Source of the DNA: an archaeon
GTDB taxonomy: Archaea > Hydrothermarchaeota > Hydrothermarchaeia > JALTZZ01 > JALUTC01
Length of the DNA stretch: 5,637 bases
Assembly: GCA_027058345.1 (NCBI GenBank)
Contig: JALUTC010000065.1
Location: 1 to 5,637 of the forward strand
Direction of reading: 5' to 3'
Positions 5,276 through 5,637 of the stretch are shown one piece after another. The notes below the pieces were generated by a model, which was given only the letters and a program-made list of their open reading frames with translations, did no database searches and was not told the origin of the DNA. The translations under genes were made by a program, and so were the position numbers. Within the stretch, counting starts at the first letter, position 1. The number at the start of each line of letters is the position of its first letter.

Positions 5276-5637
5276 TTAATGTATTGCTAAAGCTTTTAAT
5301 GAACTATTAATCATTTCTATGAGTTCTGGCAGTATTAATAAGAATAGTACGAGGAAAATTGCTAGAATTATTAATGGAATTGAAATAGAGTAATCCTCCT
5401 TTCTTTCTGAACTCTCCTCAGATATTATATTTAGCAATATTTTTGCATAATAGAATATTGATATTGCACTATTTATTATGAGAGAAATTGCCAATATCAT
5501 ACCAATAACCCCTCCTTGAACTGCTGCAATAACTAGATATAATTTGCTGAAGAATCCCGCCAATGGAGGGACACCGATTAATGATAACAATGCAATTATT
5601 GTTGCTATTGCAAGTATAGGTTCCCTTTTATATAATC
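5276..5637 (-). CDS. nuoN: NuoN-like proton-translocating subunit of a complex I-type oxidoreductase (C-terminal part; 5' end outside window)
   Basis: The reverse frame is open to the window edge and stops at 5276-5278, giving the last 119 residues. A TTG at 5588-5590 could look like a start, but the reading continues upstream as LYKREPILAIATIIA, which belongs to the same family pattern, so the gene is truncated by the window rather than short. Three membrane segments are visible (about 8-28, 35-58 and 88-112). REP.LAIA..IALLSLIGVPPLAGFFSKLYLVIAA is the conserved late-helix segment of NuoN/FpoN-type antiporter-like subunits, with a membrane lysine (residue 31 of the visible part) in the proton path. 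A charged loop (EESSERKED) precedes the final helix. NuoN is commonly the last gene of complex I operons, which fits moaB following. Related MrpD or hydrogenase subunits cannot be fully excluded, nor can I tell the electron donor. Confidence 0.88.
   Translation of the reverse strand, partial: LYKREPILAIATIIALLSLIGVPPLAGFFSKLYLVIAAVQGGVIGMILAISLIINSAISIFYYAKILLNIISEESSERKEDYSISIPLIILAIFLVLFLLILPELIEMINSSLKALAIH

Noticed and set aside
5270..5280. ATTAATTAAT palindrome between the nuoN-like stop and moaB start
   Set aside because: It is formed by a stop codon and AT-rich spacer in a 6-base gap; no repeat of it or operator-like partner is seen.
5276..5590. Short 104-residue minus-strand membrane protein starting at TTG 5590
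   Set aside because: The frame is open to the window edge and the upstream residues continue the NuoN family pattern, so this is the end of a longer gene.
1..5637. Search by eye for tRNA or rRNA genes, CRISPR repeats, insertion sequences and attachment sites
   Set aside because: None found; coding genes and the sRNA cover nearly the whole window, with no repeated units or terminal inverted repeats.

Overview
This window looks like a piece of archaeal chromosome. It is AT-rich, and Arg is mostly AGA/AGG and Ile mostly ATA, which suggests (but does not prove) a thermophile. The archaeal assignment rests on gene content: an archaeal-type NMN adenylyltransferase, a Nip7-like ribosome-biogenesis protein and a textbook archaeal box C/D guide RNA. 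Coding density is extreme. Genes overlap by 4 to 13 bases or are separated by fewer than 10 bases, and no stretch above 50 bases is free of a feature. I cannot name the lineage from this window. The complex-I-like subunit at the right edge argues for a respiring archaeon or one with a related membrane-bound oxidoreductase.

Plus strand, 1-4349, one probable transcription unit: the 3' part of nadM (NAD synthesis); a 101-residue membrane-anchored protein with a TSP3-type calcium-binding motif and a SHOCT-like tail; a PfkB-family sugar/nucleoside kinase; a protein-L-isoaspartate methyltransferase (pcm); an MTH1187/YqgV-type thiamine-binding protein; a box C/D sRNA; gatB (tRNA-dependent amidotransferase subunit B); and a Nip7-like PUA protein. 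Minus strand, 4350-5637, a second unit read leftward: the C-terminal part of a NuoN-like proton-pumping subunit, then moaB (molybdenum cofactor) and a two-CBS-domain protein. The two units converge with no bases between their stop codons.

The most notable element is not protein-coding. Positions 2440-2488 hold all four boxes of an archaeal C/D sRNA (C ATGATGA, D' CTGA, C' GTGATGA, D CTGA), with two guides of exactly 12 nt and a 4-nt D'-to-C' spacer. Its C box contains the stop codon of the upstream gene, and its D box contributes the A of the first gatB ATG. Its second guide is complementary to CUCCAGA, the expected anticodon loop of tRNA-Trp(CCA). The N+5 rule places the methyl group exactly on C34, so I predict a free-standing guide for Cm34 of tRNA-Trp. 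The target of the first guide is unresolved.

Functionally the plus-strand unit mixes cofactor metabolism (NAD, thiamine), protein repair and translation (sRNA, GatB, Nip7). The minus-strand unit joins respiration to molybdenum cofactor synthesis. Canonical Shine-Dalgarno sequences at normal spacing are almost absent; the only one, before gatB, lies inside the sRNA guide.
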